Assembly: GCA_051003795.1 (NCBI GenBank)
Contig: JBPCKZ010000065.1
Coordinates: 1 to 43,515 of the forward strand
Origin: JALYXS01 sp051003795
GTDB taxonomy: Bacteria > Acidobacteriota > Terriglobia > Bryobacterales > Bryobacteraceae
Reading direction: 5' to 3'
DNA length: 43,515 nucleotides
Shown in pieces: positions 34,490-41,716 of the stretch (positions within the stretch are counted from its first letter, which is position 1; every line of letters starts with the position of its first letter). The notes below the pieces were generated by a model, which was given only the letters and a program-made list of their open reading frames with translations, was not told where the DNA came from and did no database searches. Position numbers and translations under genes: made by a program.

Positions 34490-35854
34490 TTATGAGGCGA
34501 ATCGAATCGATTGCACTATCTGGTCGAACGTTCCCTGCAATTGGCCGAACTGCTTTTGCGGCGCGATGAAGACCATGTAAAACAAGCCTTGGGGCGTCTG
34601 AACGGTAAGCAGCGCATCCGATTCCGGACCGCCGTATGGCGAACCGCTCTGCAGCATGGTGACCAATCCATCGTGGTTCGCCACTCGCACATGCCTTGAA
34701 TTTCCAGCGATCTGCATCCCGGTATTCTGGGCCGTCAAATGATGCACCAGATCCTCGGTCGCACCCGCCAAATCCGATCCGTGAGAACTATCTGGAACAA
34801 AGTAACTCACTATGGCGCCATAACCGACCGCGGCCGTTTGATTCGCACCCTGCACAATTCCGTTTTGCGGGGCGATGGTTACGGAATCCGTATTGTTCCC
34901 GCCGTAAGCCTGCCAATTCGCCGGATAGGAAAGCGAAAAGCTCTTCCCGCGCAGCTCTTTCACCCCACCGGTTGGCTGGCCATCCACGGGCGCGGCGGTG
35001 GCGCCTCGGAGTTGGTTCTGCCCGGAACGCGCGGCCGGAACGGTTGCCAGTTCCTGCTTCATCTTCTGGAAATCGCCCGTCTCATACCCGTACTGGCGGC
35101 GCGGAAGAGTGCGGACTTCTTCGTCGATGGCCTTTTCACGGTTGCCGGGATTCGGGTGGTCGGAGAGAAATTGGGGTCCGCGCGCGCCGCCGGAGGCAGC
35201 GAGCTTCTCGAAAAATCGCGCCATTTCGATGGGGTTATATCCAGCTTCCGACATCAAGTGGGAACCGAGCGCATCCGCTTCGCTCTCGTCGGTCCGGGAG
35301 AATTTCAGCAACAGAGAGTTCGCGCCGAGTCCGCCGATAAGTCCCGCGAGCGACCCCAGCATGGAATGGCCCCCCACCAGTCCCGCGAGCACGGCGGGGA
35401 TTTGAATCAAATTCGCTTTAGATGCCTGGTTCGTGCCATGCCGGAGAATCACGTGCGACATTTCATGCCCCATCACGCCGGCCAACTGCGCTTCGTTTTC
35501 GACGTCTTTCAGGAGGCCGGTGTTAATGAACATTGGGCCGCCCGGCAGCGCGAACGCATTGATGCTTGGGTCGTTGATCACCGTGAAAGTGAAATGGAAA
35601 CCGCTGTCGCGCGCTTCGGGCGCGGCGGCTAGACGCTGTCCAATCCGGTTGACATAATCCTGCAGGAACGGGTTCTGAACCACTTGAGCCTGCTGCAGAA
35701 CTTTCTGCGCGGCCTCCTGCCCAAGCTGAATGTCCTGCTGCTTGTTAAATGTGTTGAACCCGGGCCTCAAAGGGGCGCCTGGCGTCCGCCCCTCACACGG
35801 CATCCAGGCAATCGCAATCGTCAAACAAAAACCGCGGAATGCCGCTCGAACCAT
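34490..35854 (-). CDS. M48-family zinc metalloprotease (BepA/LoiP-like)
   Basis: A 454-residue exported protease. The N-terminal hydrophobic segment (GFCLTIAIAWMPC) could be a signal or lipoprotein leader. The catalytic domain carries MGHEMSHVILRHG (zinc ligands His130 and His134, base Glu131) and DESEADALG, with Glu190 as likely third ligand. A glycine-rich loop (AGLIGGLGANSLLLKFSR) precedes that ligand, as in BepA-type peptidases. The last ~130 residues (LRGKSFSLSYPANWQAYGG onward) form a separate beta domain. Such enzymes clean up misassembled outer-membrane proteins. The ATG at 35854 has GAGG nine bases upstream and is preferred to TTG at 35887. Divergent from the aminotransferase gene. 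Confidence 0.9.
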   Translation of the reverse strand: MVRAAFRGFCLTIAIAWMPCEGRTPGAPLRPGFNTFNKQQDIQLGQEAAQKVLQQAQVVQNPFLQDYVNRIGQRLAAAPEARDSGFHFTFTVINDPSINAFALPGGPMFINTGLLKDVENEAQLAGVMGHEMSHVILRHGTNQASKANLIQIPAVLAGLVGGHSMLGSLAGLIGGLGANSLLLKFSRTDESEADALGSHLMSEAGYNPIEMARFFEKLAASGGARGPQFLSDHPNPGNREKAIDEEVRTLPRRQYGYETGDFQKMKQELATVPAARSGQNQLRGATAAPVDGQPTGGVKELRGKSFSLSYPANWQAYGGNNTDSVTIAPQNGIVQGANQTAAVGYGAIVSYFVPDSSHGSDLAGATEDLVHHLTAQNTGMQIAGNSRHVRVANHDGLVTMLQSGSPYGGPESDALLTVQTPQGLFYMVFIAPQKQFGQLQGTFDQIVQSIRFAS

Positions 35855-35907
35855 CCGAATATTCCTCAACCTAATATAACGTAGCAATTTTGGTTCCGCC
35901 GCTAAGT

Positions 35908-35913
35908 TATACT
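35908..35913 (+). promoter_or_regulatory. Possible -10 element of the aminotransferase gene
   Basis: TATACT lies seven bases before the ATG at 35920, so a transcript starting at the usual distance would begin almost at the start codon, implying a leaderless or very short-leader mRNA. The -35 match upstream is poor. Confidence 0.35.
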
Positions 35914-35919
35914 AAGCAC

Positions 35920-36867
35920 ATGTTGAAGCCTACACAGAAGATCTGGCACAACGGCAAGTTCATCGCTTGGGACGATGCCAAAATTCATGTGCTTTCGCAT
36001 GTGGTGAGTTACGGCAGTTCGGTTTTTGAAGGTATCCGCTGCTACGCTACCCCGGCCGGTCCCGCCATCTTCCGGCTACCCGAACATGTGCGACGCATGG
36101 TGGACTCCGCTAAAATCTACCGCATCGAGAATCTGGGATTCAGCCGCGAACAGTTGGCCGAAGCGATTGTCGAAGTGGTCCGGATCAACGGGCTGCCTTC
36201 CTGCTACATCCGCCCGATCGTGTTGCGCGGATATGGCGAAATCGGTGTAAATGGACTAAAAAATCCGATCGACGTGTACGTCGCGTGCTGGGAGTGGGGC
36301 AAGTATCTGGGCGACGAAGCGATCGCCGAGGGCGTGGATGTTTGCGTTTCGAGTTGGACGCGAATCGCGCCCAACACTCTCCCGGCGCTGGCCAAAGCCG
36401 GCGCGAATTACATGAACTCGCAGTTGATCAAGATGGAAGCGCTTGCGAACGGCTACAGCGAAGGCATCGCGCTCGATGCCTCCGGCTACGTGAGTGAAGG
36501 CTCGGGTGAAAACATCTTCGTGGTGCGCGACGGAAAAATATTTACGCCCGCGCTCGGCGCTTCGGTGCTCCCCGGAATTACGCGCGACACGGTGCTGCAG
36601 CTCGCGCGCGATCTGGATATTCCGGTTATCGAAAGCATCGTTCCGCGAGAAATGCTTTACATCGCCGACGAGGTATTTTTCTCGGGCACCGCCGCCGAGA
36701 TTACTCCCATTCGCTCCGTTGACCGCATTATGGTCGGCAAAGGCCGGAGAGGACCGGTTGCCGAAAGACTCCAGAAGGAATTCTTCGCGCTGGTGAACGG
36801 TACGAAGGCGGATCGGCACGGCTGGCTCTCGCCAGTTGAAACGCGGCAACCTGTCGGGGTGGGGTAG
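35920..36867 (+). CDS. ilvE: Branched-chain amino acid aminotransferase
   Basis: A 315-residue class IV PLP aminotransferase that interconverts Leu/Ile/Val and their 2-oxo acids with glutamate. HVVSYGSSVFEGIRCY near the start, the PLP lysine Lys159 in LAKAGANYMNSQLIK, VSEGSGENIFVV (Glu194) and FFSGTAAEITPI near the C-terminus are the standard signatures of the IlvE group. Length is normal. The ATG at 35920 matches the family start (MLKPTQKIWHNGKFI); ten extra in-frame residues upstream are not conserved. Other ilv genes are not in the window. Confidence 0.93.
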   Translation: MLKPTQKIWHNGKFIAWDDAKIHVLSHVVSYGSSVFEGIRCYATPAGPAIFRLPEHVRRMVDSAKIYRIENLGFSREQLAEAIVEVVRINGLPSCYIRPIVLRGYGEIGVNGLKNPIDVYVACWEWGKYLGDEAIAEGVDVCVSSWTRIAPNTLPALAKAGANYMNSQLIKMEALANGYSEGIALDASGYVSEGSGENIFVVRDGKIFTPALGASVLPGITRDTVLQLARDLDIPVIESIVPREMLYIADEVFFSGTAAEITPIRSVDRIMVGKGRRGPVAERLQKEFFALVNGTKADRHGWLSPVETRQPVGVG

Positions 36868-36883
36868 GGATTGTTGGGATGAA

Positions 36884-36920
36884 GGAGGAGGACCGTGGCG
36901 CACCCGATTTGGCCACCTCC
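36884..36920 (+). terminator. Weak hairpin after the aminotransferase gene
   Basis: GTGGC (36895-36899) can pair with GCCAC (36912-36916), flanked by GGAGGAG and CTCC that extend the stem imperfectly. There is no T-run, so intrinsic termination is doubtful. Confidence 0.25.
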
Positions 36921-37103
36921 CCCGAGATTTACCGCCTCGAGCCGCGCCACAGCCAATCGACTTCCCTGTTGTATCGTGAACGGCCCGCGGAGACTAGCTG
37001 TAATTTTGTTGCCATCGCGCTTTTCAACAGGTTTTTAGGCCCGTATCCTCTTGAGTTTGCGGTTCCCTCGGTGTTGCAAAGCTGTGAATAAACCGGAGGA
37101 TTC

Positions 37104-38240
37104 ATGATCTGTTCCGGCATCGACGCGGCCACCGGTTCGGTTATCGACATTTCGTTCGATCGCGCGATTACATCGGTAACTAAGCGCGAATACGGCGGCA
37201 CGGAAGTTTACATCGCGCCCGGCTTCATCGATCTTCAGGTGAACGGTTTCGCCGGCGTGGACTACAATTCCCCGTTCACTCCGCTCGAGGAGATCGGGCG
37301 TTCGATTCGCGTTCAATTCGCTTCGGGAATGACGCGGTTTTATCCCACCGTGATTACCGGGCCTCCTCTCGAAATGCTAGGCGCGCTCGCGAATCTCTCG
37401 CGCGCGAAGGACGAACTGGCGGAAGGCGTCGCGATCGAGGGATTCCACGTCGAAGGACCGCACATATGCCCGGAGGACGGTCCGCGGGGCGCTCATCCGT
37501 TGCGTTGGGTTCGTCCGCCGGATATCGACGAATACCGCCGCTGGCAGGATGCGACGCAAGGGCGAATCCGGCTGGTGACGATTTCCCCGCACTGGCCCGA
37601 TGCGCCGCGCTATATCGAAGCGGTCGCAAACGACGGCGTCACGGTGAGCATCGGACACACGAACGCCACCGAAAGGCAGATTTCCGAGGCGGCCGGCGCG
37701 GGCGCGACCATGTCCACGCACCTTGGCAACGGCGCCCACCAGATGCTTCGCCGCCATCCGAATTACATCTGGGAGCAACTTGCGGACGATCGTTTGACGG
37801 CCGGGTTCATCGTGGACGGCATACATCTGCCGGCATCGTTCCTGCGCGTCGCGTTGCGCGCGAAGGGAGTGGAGCGCTCAGTATTAGTTACGGACGCGAG
37901 CGCTCCAGCCGGCGCCGCGCCGGGACGGTACCGCCTGGGCGAGCAGGACGTGGATTTGACCGAAGATGGGCGCGTTGTTTTGGCTGGGCAAGACCGCTTG
38001 GCGGGATCGGCGCTACGGATGCGCCAGGGCGTCGAGAACTTGATCCGCATCGCGCGGCTTACCTTGCGCGATGCAGTGCGGATGGCGACCACGAATCCCG
38101 CGCGCATCGGCAGGATTGCCGGCCGGCAAAACGGTCTGGTGGCGGGCGATCGCGCCGATTTTGTCGTCTTCAAATACGACGAGGAAGCAAAGAGGATCGA
38201 CGTCCAAGCGACGTACGTGGACGGAGTGCGGAAAGGTTAA
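37104..38240 (+). CDS. nagA: N-acetylglucosamine-6-phosphate deacetylase-like amidohydrolase
   Basis: A 378-residue amidohydrolase of the NagA group, which removes acetate from GlcNAc-6-P in amino-sugar or cell-wall recycling. The N-terminal strand PGFIDLQVNGFAGVDYN has the NagA-type QxN in place of the HxH of most amidohydrolases. Metal and active-site residues are Glu117 (FHVEGPH), His185 (IGHTNA), His206 (THLGNGAH), His241 (VDGIHL) and Asp264 (VTDASAPAG). The ATG at 37104 has GGAGG five bases upstream. No nagB or sugar transporter is adjacent, so the exact substrate is uncertain. Confidence 0.87.
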   Translation: MICSGIDAATGSVIDISFDRAITSVTKREYGGTEVYIAPGFIDLQVNGFAGVDYNSPFTPLEEIGRSIRVQFASGMTRFYPTVITGPPLEMLGALANLSRAKDELAEGVAIEGFHVEGPHICPEDGPRGAHPLRWVRPPDIDEYRRWQDATQGRIRLVTISPHWPDAPRYIEAVANDGVTVSIGHTNATERQISEAAGAGATMSTHLGNGAHQMLRRHPNYIWEQLADDRLTAGFIVDGIHLPASFLRVALRAKGVERSVLVTDASAPAGAAPGRYRLGEQDVDLTEDGRVVLAGQDRLAGSALRMRQGVENLIRIARLTLRDAVRMATTNPARIGRIAGRQNGLVAGDRADFVVFKYDEEAKRIDVQATYVDGVRKG

Positions 38241-38331
38241 CAGGAAATCCCGCGCGAACCTTCTGTAGCACGGGTGCTCGCATACCGTGACCGCAAGGGA
38301 GCGGTTGAACGTGTTATTTTCGAGCGACCCT

Positions 38332-39402
38332 CTAAGGATTGTAAGTGCAGCCGTTATACAGATTCGAGTATTCCGACTGAAGCTCGTACGACCTCGTAGT
38401 CAGAAATACGTTTCCGTAATTGAAGGTCCTGCTCTGGCACTCATCGCCAATCTCGGCTCCGCCCAGATCGAGCGAGTCGCGGTTCCACCATGCATTGCCA
38501 TCGGGATCCGTAATGGCTTCGAACAACTCGTGCGAAAGCACGCTGGCGGTGGAATCCGCGAGTTGCCCGTTGGGGCTCGGCAGGCCTGTTATGCGGCAGC
38601 CCGGCACATTTTGAAACGGCTCCACCGAGAAGATCACGTGTCCAACATCCGCAAACGTCGTGGACGCGTGGTATGCGCAGAATTGGAACGAGCTCGGTAT
38701 ATCCGGCGAGTAGCAGCTAGTGTTTCCGGTTCCGCTGCACACGTCCTGGCCTTTAGCCAGGAATATATGGTAGACGTGGCCGTAACCGCCGCCGACGGCT
38801 AATGCGGCCGCATGGACGAGGGCCAGGATGTCGGAGTCCTGCATGAGATGCGGCTCCGCTATAGTGCCATATAACTGAGTGCCCAGAGGGTAACGCCTAT
38901 TTGCGATCAGGCCCGCGTATTCGTCGGTGACGTGAATAAAGTTGCTCCCCGCAAGTTCATTCAGAAAAACGTCCGGAAAGCCCCAGTGGGCAGGCACCGG
39001 TGAGACCGGAGGATTAACATACAGGGGGTGCTGTTGCGCGAATTGGAGTGTAGGGTTGTTGTTCGGCTTGCTCAAATAGCCGGGAAAGACGACTAGATTG
39101 AAGCCGGACGGGAAACCGGGGCCAAGACCGTCATAGCCGCCATACCTGCTTGTAACCGCAATATCCGGACTAGCCCCCAGGATTGTCAGGCTGGCGGGAT
39201 GGAAATGCTCGCTGGCCCAAACATCCGCCCGGTTCACGCCCTGACGGACGTTGTGGTGTACCTGCAAGGTTCCAACCGCCGTTGTCGCGGCGGCGTGGTC
39301 GGCCGGATTCAATGGGAGCGGCTTCGCGTCTTGCGCATGAACGGCACCCTGTACCAGCATAATGGCACAGGGAATTACTGATAATGCTCTCGGAATTTTC
39401 AC
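38332..39402 (-). CDS. Secreted EXORDIUM-like protein with HExxxxxTDP motif
   Basis: A 356-residue exported protein. A Sec signal (ALSVIPCAIMLVQGAVHA) ends near residue 23. The C-terminal third has VLSHELFEAITDPDGNAWWN followed by GGAEIGDEC, which resembles the HELxE..T(D/N)P..AWY...EI(A/G)DxC signature of the plant EXORDIUM/phosphate-induced family and its bacterial relatives. The motif looks metalloprotease-like, but the second His of HExxH is absent, so catalysis is unproven. Cysteines around CSGTGNTSC and NVPGC suggest disulphides. The GTG start at 39402 has GGAGG six bases upstream, and a good promoter lies at 39470-39497. Confidence 0.72.
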   Translation of the reverse strand: MKIPRALSVIPCAIMLVQGAVHAQDAKPLPLNPADHAAATTAVGTLQVHHNVRQGVNRADVWASEHFHPASLTILGASPDIAVTSRYGGYDGLGPGFPSGFNLVVFPGYLSKPNNNPTLQFAQQHPLYVNPPVSPVPAHWGFPDVFLNELAGSNFIHVTDEYAGLIANRRYPLGTQLYGTIAEPHLMQDSDILALVHAAALAVGGGYGHVYHIFLAKGQDVCSGTGNTSCYSPDIPSSFQFCAYHASTTFADVGHVIFSVEPFQNVPGCRITGLPSPNGQLADSTASVLSHELFEAITDPDGNAWWNRDSLDLGGAEIGDECQSRTFNYGNVFLTTRSYELQSEYSNLYNGCTYNP

Positions 39403-39469
39403 TTATTCCTCCTTGTTAATGCGAATCGGTCCCCAGATTTTTTTGAGATGTTTTGTTAGAGATTTCAGT

Positions 39470-39497
39470 AGTATAAAGGTTCTCTAGAAATAGTCAA
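39470..39497 (-). promoter_or_regulatory. Sigma70-type promoter for the EXORDIUM-like gene
   Basis: On the minus strand TTGACT (39497-39492), a 16-base spacer and TATACT (39475-39470) make a near-consensus promoter. The predicted transcript start near 39463 leaves a leader of about 60 bases ending in AAGGAGG before the GTG. Confidence 0.65.
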
Positions 39498-39503
39498 CAT
39501 AAA

Positions 39504-39773
39504 TTAAACCTTGAATTCGAGAGAATTGCGCGCAATTAGAAATCCCGCTCGGCAAATGCGCCGCAACACCGCCTGAATGTCGTGATTCCAGCGCTCGATC
39601 GGCGTCGTTGGGCGACCGTGCGCCCGGCTCGAGGCATGCAGCATTTCATGCACGCACTGATCTACCCGCATCGACCGCGCGTTGAGCAAAATAAAATCGA
39701 CGAAGGTCGCGCCGCCGACGAGCCGCTCTCGGTCTGCGCGAAATACGGCGGATCGGTTCGTTCGAACGCACAC
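39504..39773 (-). other. Unrecognised 89-residue open frame
   Basis: An open frame without recognisable family, ribosome site or signal. Its end (VLRRICRAGFLIARN) contains one copy of the 30-bp repeat shared with the 3' end of the KAS-II gene. It may be the remnant of an inserted gene or not coding at all. Nothing else recognisable lies between 39500 and about 39930. Confidence 0.2.
39541..39570. repeat. 30-bp direct repeat, left copy
   Basis: These 30 bases match 41687-41716 with one mismatch (G here, T there, at position 12) in the same orientation. The right copy covers the last codons and stop of the KAS-II gene; the mismatch removes that stop in the left copy. Confidence 0.8.
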
Positions 39774-39929
39774 GCTATGATCGCAGCGCCTCTGGTCGGC
39801 CCGGCATGACTGTCTGCACTTCCTTACGCACGCTCCAAATGTCGGACTTATTGCTGGGGTTAACCAAAATATTACTTGTTACCTCGCCGGGCGAAGATCC
39901 CCGCACCTTTGGCCCACCGCCACGCGCGA

Positions 39930-40440
39930 CTCGCGCTTCACAATCTCCACATCGAGCGCCGCCATCGTCATCACCCCGACGATGTTGTCGACGCGTCGCT
40001 TCGTCGAGCAGGATGAGCGCGCACTGAATCTTCGAGACGTGTTTCCCGACGGCACCCGGTACGACGTTCGCTGGATTCGATACCCGCGCCCCACGAATAC
40101 ACGACCCAATAAAAGCCGCAGTCTCACCTTCGGCGGCCAGGAGAAAATTGACAATATAGTTCTTTCCGATCGTGAGGCCGTCGATAGCCTGGGACCAAGC
40201 TGCGCTACCAATGAGCCCAAACCCCCCGAGTTACGAACTGCATCCCGTCTCCAGCAAGCGCTGTTCCGGTCCCGCCGCAGCACTGCGGGCCGGCGCGCCA
40301 CAAAAGAGCATCACCCGGGGAACCAGTATGGGTCCAACCGAGTATATCGGCCGGATTTTTTGACAAGCCGACTTGTCCGAATAGGATCTCTCCAGGCACG
40401 CAGACGGTGCAAGGAGAGGTTCGACAACACTTTCGTCCGT
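39930..40440 (-). pseudogene. Remnant of a secreted, PEP-CTERM-type carbohydrate-binding-like protein
   Basis: Pieces in at least two frames line up as one decayed protein. ILGWTHTGSPGDALLW and GTALAGDGMQFVT (about 40360-40230) are followed, after a one-base shift near a run of six Gs (40222-40233), by GSAAWSQAIDGLTIGKNYIV and NFLLAAEGETA (to about 40125). Further pieces such as VDNIVGV near 39980 may be its end. The order IPGWT-like, AGDGxQFV, WSQxIxGLTxGxxYxxxFxLAAEG recalls exported beta-sandwich proteins, often with PEP-CTERM sorting tails, in Acidobacteria. No intact start, signal or sorting tail is present. The identification is from pattern memory. Confidence 0.42.
40362..40377. repeat. 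Inverted repeat GACAAG-CCGA-CTTGTC
   Basis: A perfect six-base stem with a four-base loop, preceded by six Ts on the plus strand. Read on the minus strand it is a hairpin followed by a run of As on the template side, so it is a possible weak terminator or operator. Confidence 0.3.
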
Positions 40441-40445
40441 AAAAT

Positions 40446-40472
40446 ACCATTTGGTTATGCAACCAAGTGGTT
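40446..40472. promoter_or_regulatory. Nested palindromes, likely operator of the ArsR-type regulator
   Basis: TTGGTT-ATGC-AACCAA (40451-40466) is a perfect 6+6 inverted repeat. It is flanked by ACCA on the left and TGGTT on the right, so half-sites ACCA, TGGT, AACCA and TGGTT alternate over 27 bases immediately before the regulator's ATG. A TAAAAT box at 40440-40445 could be the -10 element. Autoregulation by the downstream ArsR protein is inferred. Confidence 0.55.
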
Positions 40473-40477
40473 ATACT

Positions 40478-40844
40478 ATGGCGGCGACCAGCGGTCTGGA
40501 CGCCACCTTTGCGGTCCTTGCCGACCCCACTCGCCGGGCCATTCTATCGAGACTAGCGTCTGGTGAGGCCTCCGTGACCGAGCTAGCCGAACCATTTGCG
40601 ATGACTCAACCCGCAGTCTCCAAACACCTTAGGGTCTTGGAGCGAGCGGGACTGATCTCGCGCGAAAGAAGCGCACAGCGGCGCCCCAGTCGGCTTGAGG
40701 CAAAGCCCCTGGCGGAAGCCAGCCAAATGGCTGGAGCACTATCGCCAATTCTGGGATGCTTCGTTCTCGCGTTTGGATGACTTGCTTGGCGAATTGCAGC
40801 CATCCACGAAACAGGCCAGGGCGCCAAATCGCAGAAAACGTTAA
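40478..40844 (+). pseudogene. ArsR-family transcriptional regulator, frameshifted near the C-terminus
   Basis: A winged-helix repressor of the ArsR group that usually sits before an SRPBCC/AHSA1 gene. DATFAVLADPTRRAILSRLA and the recognition helix TQPAVSKHLRVLERAGLI are intact. After LAEASQ an extra A in the AAA run at 40725-40727 shifts the frame. Skipping it restores WLEHYRQFWDASFSRLDDLL to a stop at 40844, exactly the family ending; as sequenced, the protein ends at 40780 with an unrelated tail. The ATG at 40478 matches the family start. DNA binding may survive, or this may be a sequencing error. Confidence 0.8.
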
Positions 40845-40852
40845 AGGAGACT

Positions 40853-41093
40853 ATGTTCTATCCCGACAGCTTTGAAGTTTCGACACCTGTTAGTGGCCAC
40901 GGAGAAGTTCGACGACTCCTGGTACCCCGGCGAAGCGTTGACCGCCACGGAGTTCATCGCAAAGGGCGACGTCACGGCAATCAAAATCACCGTACTCTAC
41001 CGGTCTCTGGAGGCTCGCGACGTTGCCCGCAGGTCCGGTATGGAGCACGGTATGGCGGCAGGCTTCAACCGGCTGGAAGAATTACTGTCGTAA
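40853..41093 (+). pseudogene. SRPBCC/AHSA1-domain gene with internal deletion
   Basis: AAAGGAGACT precedes an ATG that reads MFYPDSFEVSTP, the usual N-terminus of AHSA1-type proteins. Shortly afterwards a different frame carries the family's C-terminal part: LVATEKFDDSWYPGEAL, then ITVLYRSLEARDVAR and a FNRLEELLS ending at 41093. About 90 residues between these parts are missing and the frames do not match. The family binds small hydrophobic ligands and is typically co-transcribed with the ArsR regulator just upstream. The deletion makes the gene non-functional unless the last 73 residues are used alone. Confidence 0.78.
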
Positions 41094-41119
41094 CTATTGA
41101 GCGAAGGAGCAGAACACAA

Positions 41120-41605
41120 ATGATCGATACGCCTCAAGTGATTCAGACTGCGGCCCGGTTGGCTGCGATCATCCACCTCACAGTTCCGCGAAGCGAGATG
41201 CGAACCGTAATGGGTCCGGCCATCGGCGAAGTGATGGCTGCTGTCAAGGCACAAGGCATCAAACCAACCGGGCCATGGTTCACCCATCATCTGAAGATGG
41301 ACCCGGCGACTTTCGATTTTCAGGTCTGCGTCCCGGTGTCTACTCCAGCCGCTGCCGTGGGCCGTGTCGTGTGCGGCGAAATCCCTGCCGCCATGGCAGC
41401 CCGCACAATCCACCACGGCCCATACGACGGGCCGGACGGGCTCGCCGCCGCGTGGAGCAAATTTGGTGAATGGATCGCTGCGAACGGGCATGTCACCGGT
41501 CCGGATTTCTACGAATGCTATTTGACGGGACCGGAATCAAGTTCTAACTCGACCGACTGGCGGACGGAACTGAGCCGACCACTACTTGTAGTGGAAATGC
41601 GATAG
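41120..41605 (+). CDS. GyrI-like (AraC effector-binding type) small-molecule-binding protein
   Basis: A 161-residue soluble protein with the GyrI-like/SOUL-type two-fold alpha-beta fold. AAIIHLTVPRSEMRTVMGPA opens it, FDFQVCVPVSTP is the mid strand, and TIHHGPYDGPDGLAAAWSKF is the characteristic ligand-pocket segment, followed by FYECYLTGPE. Related proteins bind small hydrophobic or cationic molecules and are often encoded with ArsR and SRPBCC genes. GAAGGAGC lies about 11 bases before the ATG. It is the only intact gene of this damaged operon. Confidence 0.83.
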   Translation: MIDTPQVIQTAARLAAIIHLTVPRSEMRTVMGPAIGEVMAAVKAQGIKPTGPWFTHHLKMDPATFDFQVCVPVSTPAAAVGRVVCGEIPAAMAARTIHHGPYDGPDGLAAAWSKFGEWIAANGHVTGPDFYECYLTGPESSSNSTDWRTELSRPLLVVEMR

Positions 41606-41682
41606 TGTCCTATGCCGGAGCCGATGCATTCACCGCGCTTCCAAGCGGCGTCCAACTTGCGGCTTCCGAACAGAGGGACACT
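41604..41682. repeat. Short inverted repeat pair AGTGTCC...GGACACT
   Basis: AGTGTCC (41604-41610) and GGACACT (41676-41682) face each other across 65 bases just downstream of the GyrI-like stop, ending 4 bp before the right copy of the 30-bp repeat. Such ends resemble insertion-element termini, but seven bases is short. Confidence 0.3.
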
Positions 41683-41686
41683 TCAC

Positions 41687-41716
41687 AATCCCGCTCGTCA
41701 AATGCGCCGCAACACC
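41687..41716. repeat. 30-bp direct repeat, right copy
   Basis: Matches 39541-39570 with one mismatch, same orientation. It includes the last six codons and the stop of the KAS-II gene on the minus strand plus about a dozen bases beyond. Confidence 0.8.

Noticed and set aside
39982..40566. 194-codon open frame on the plus strand across the ArsR start
   Set aside because: It is antisense to the secreted-protein remnant, then overlaps the regulator in another frame; no family resemblance.
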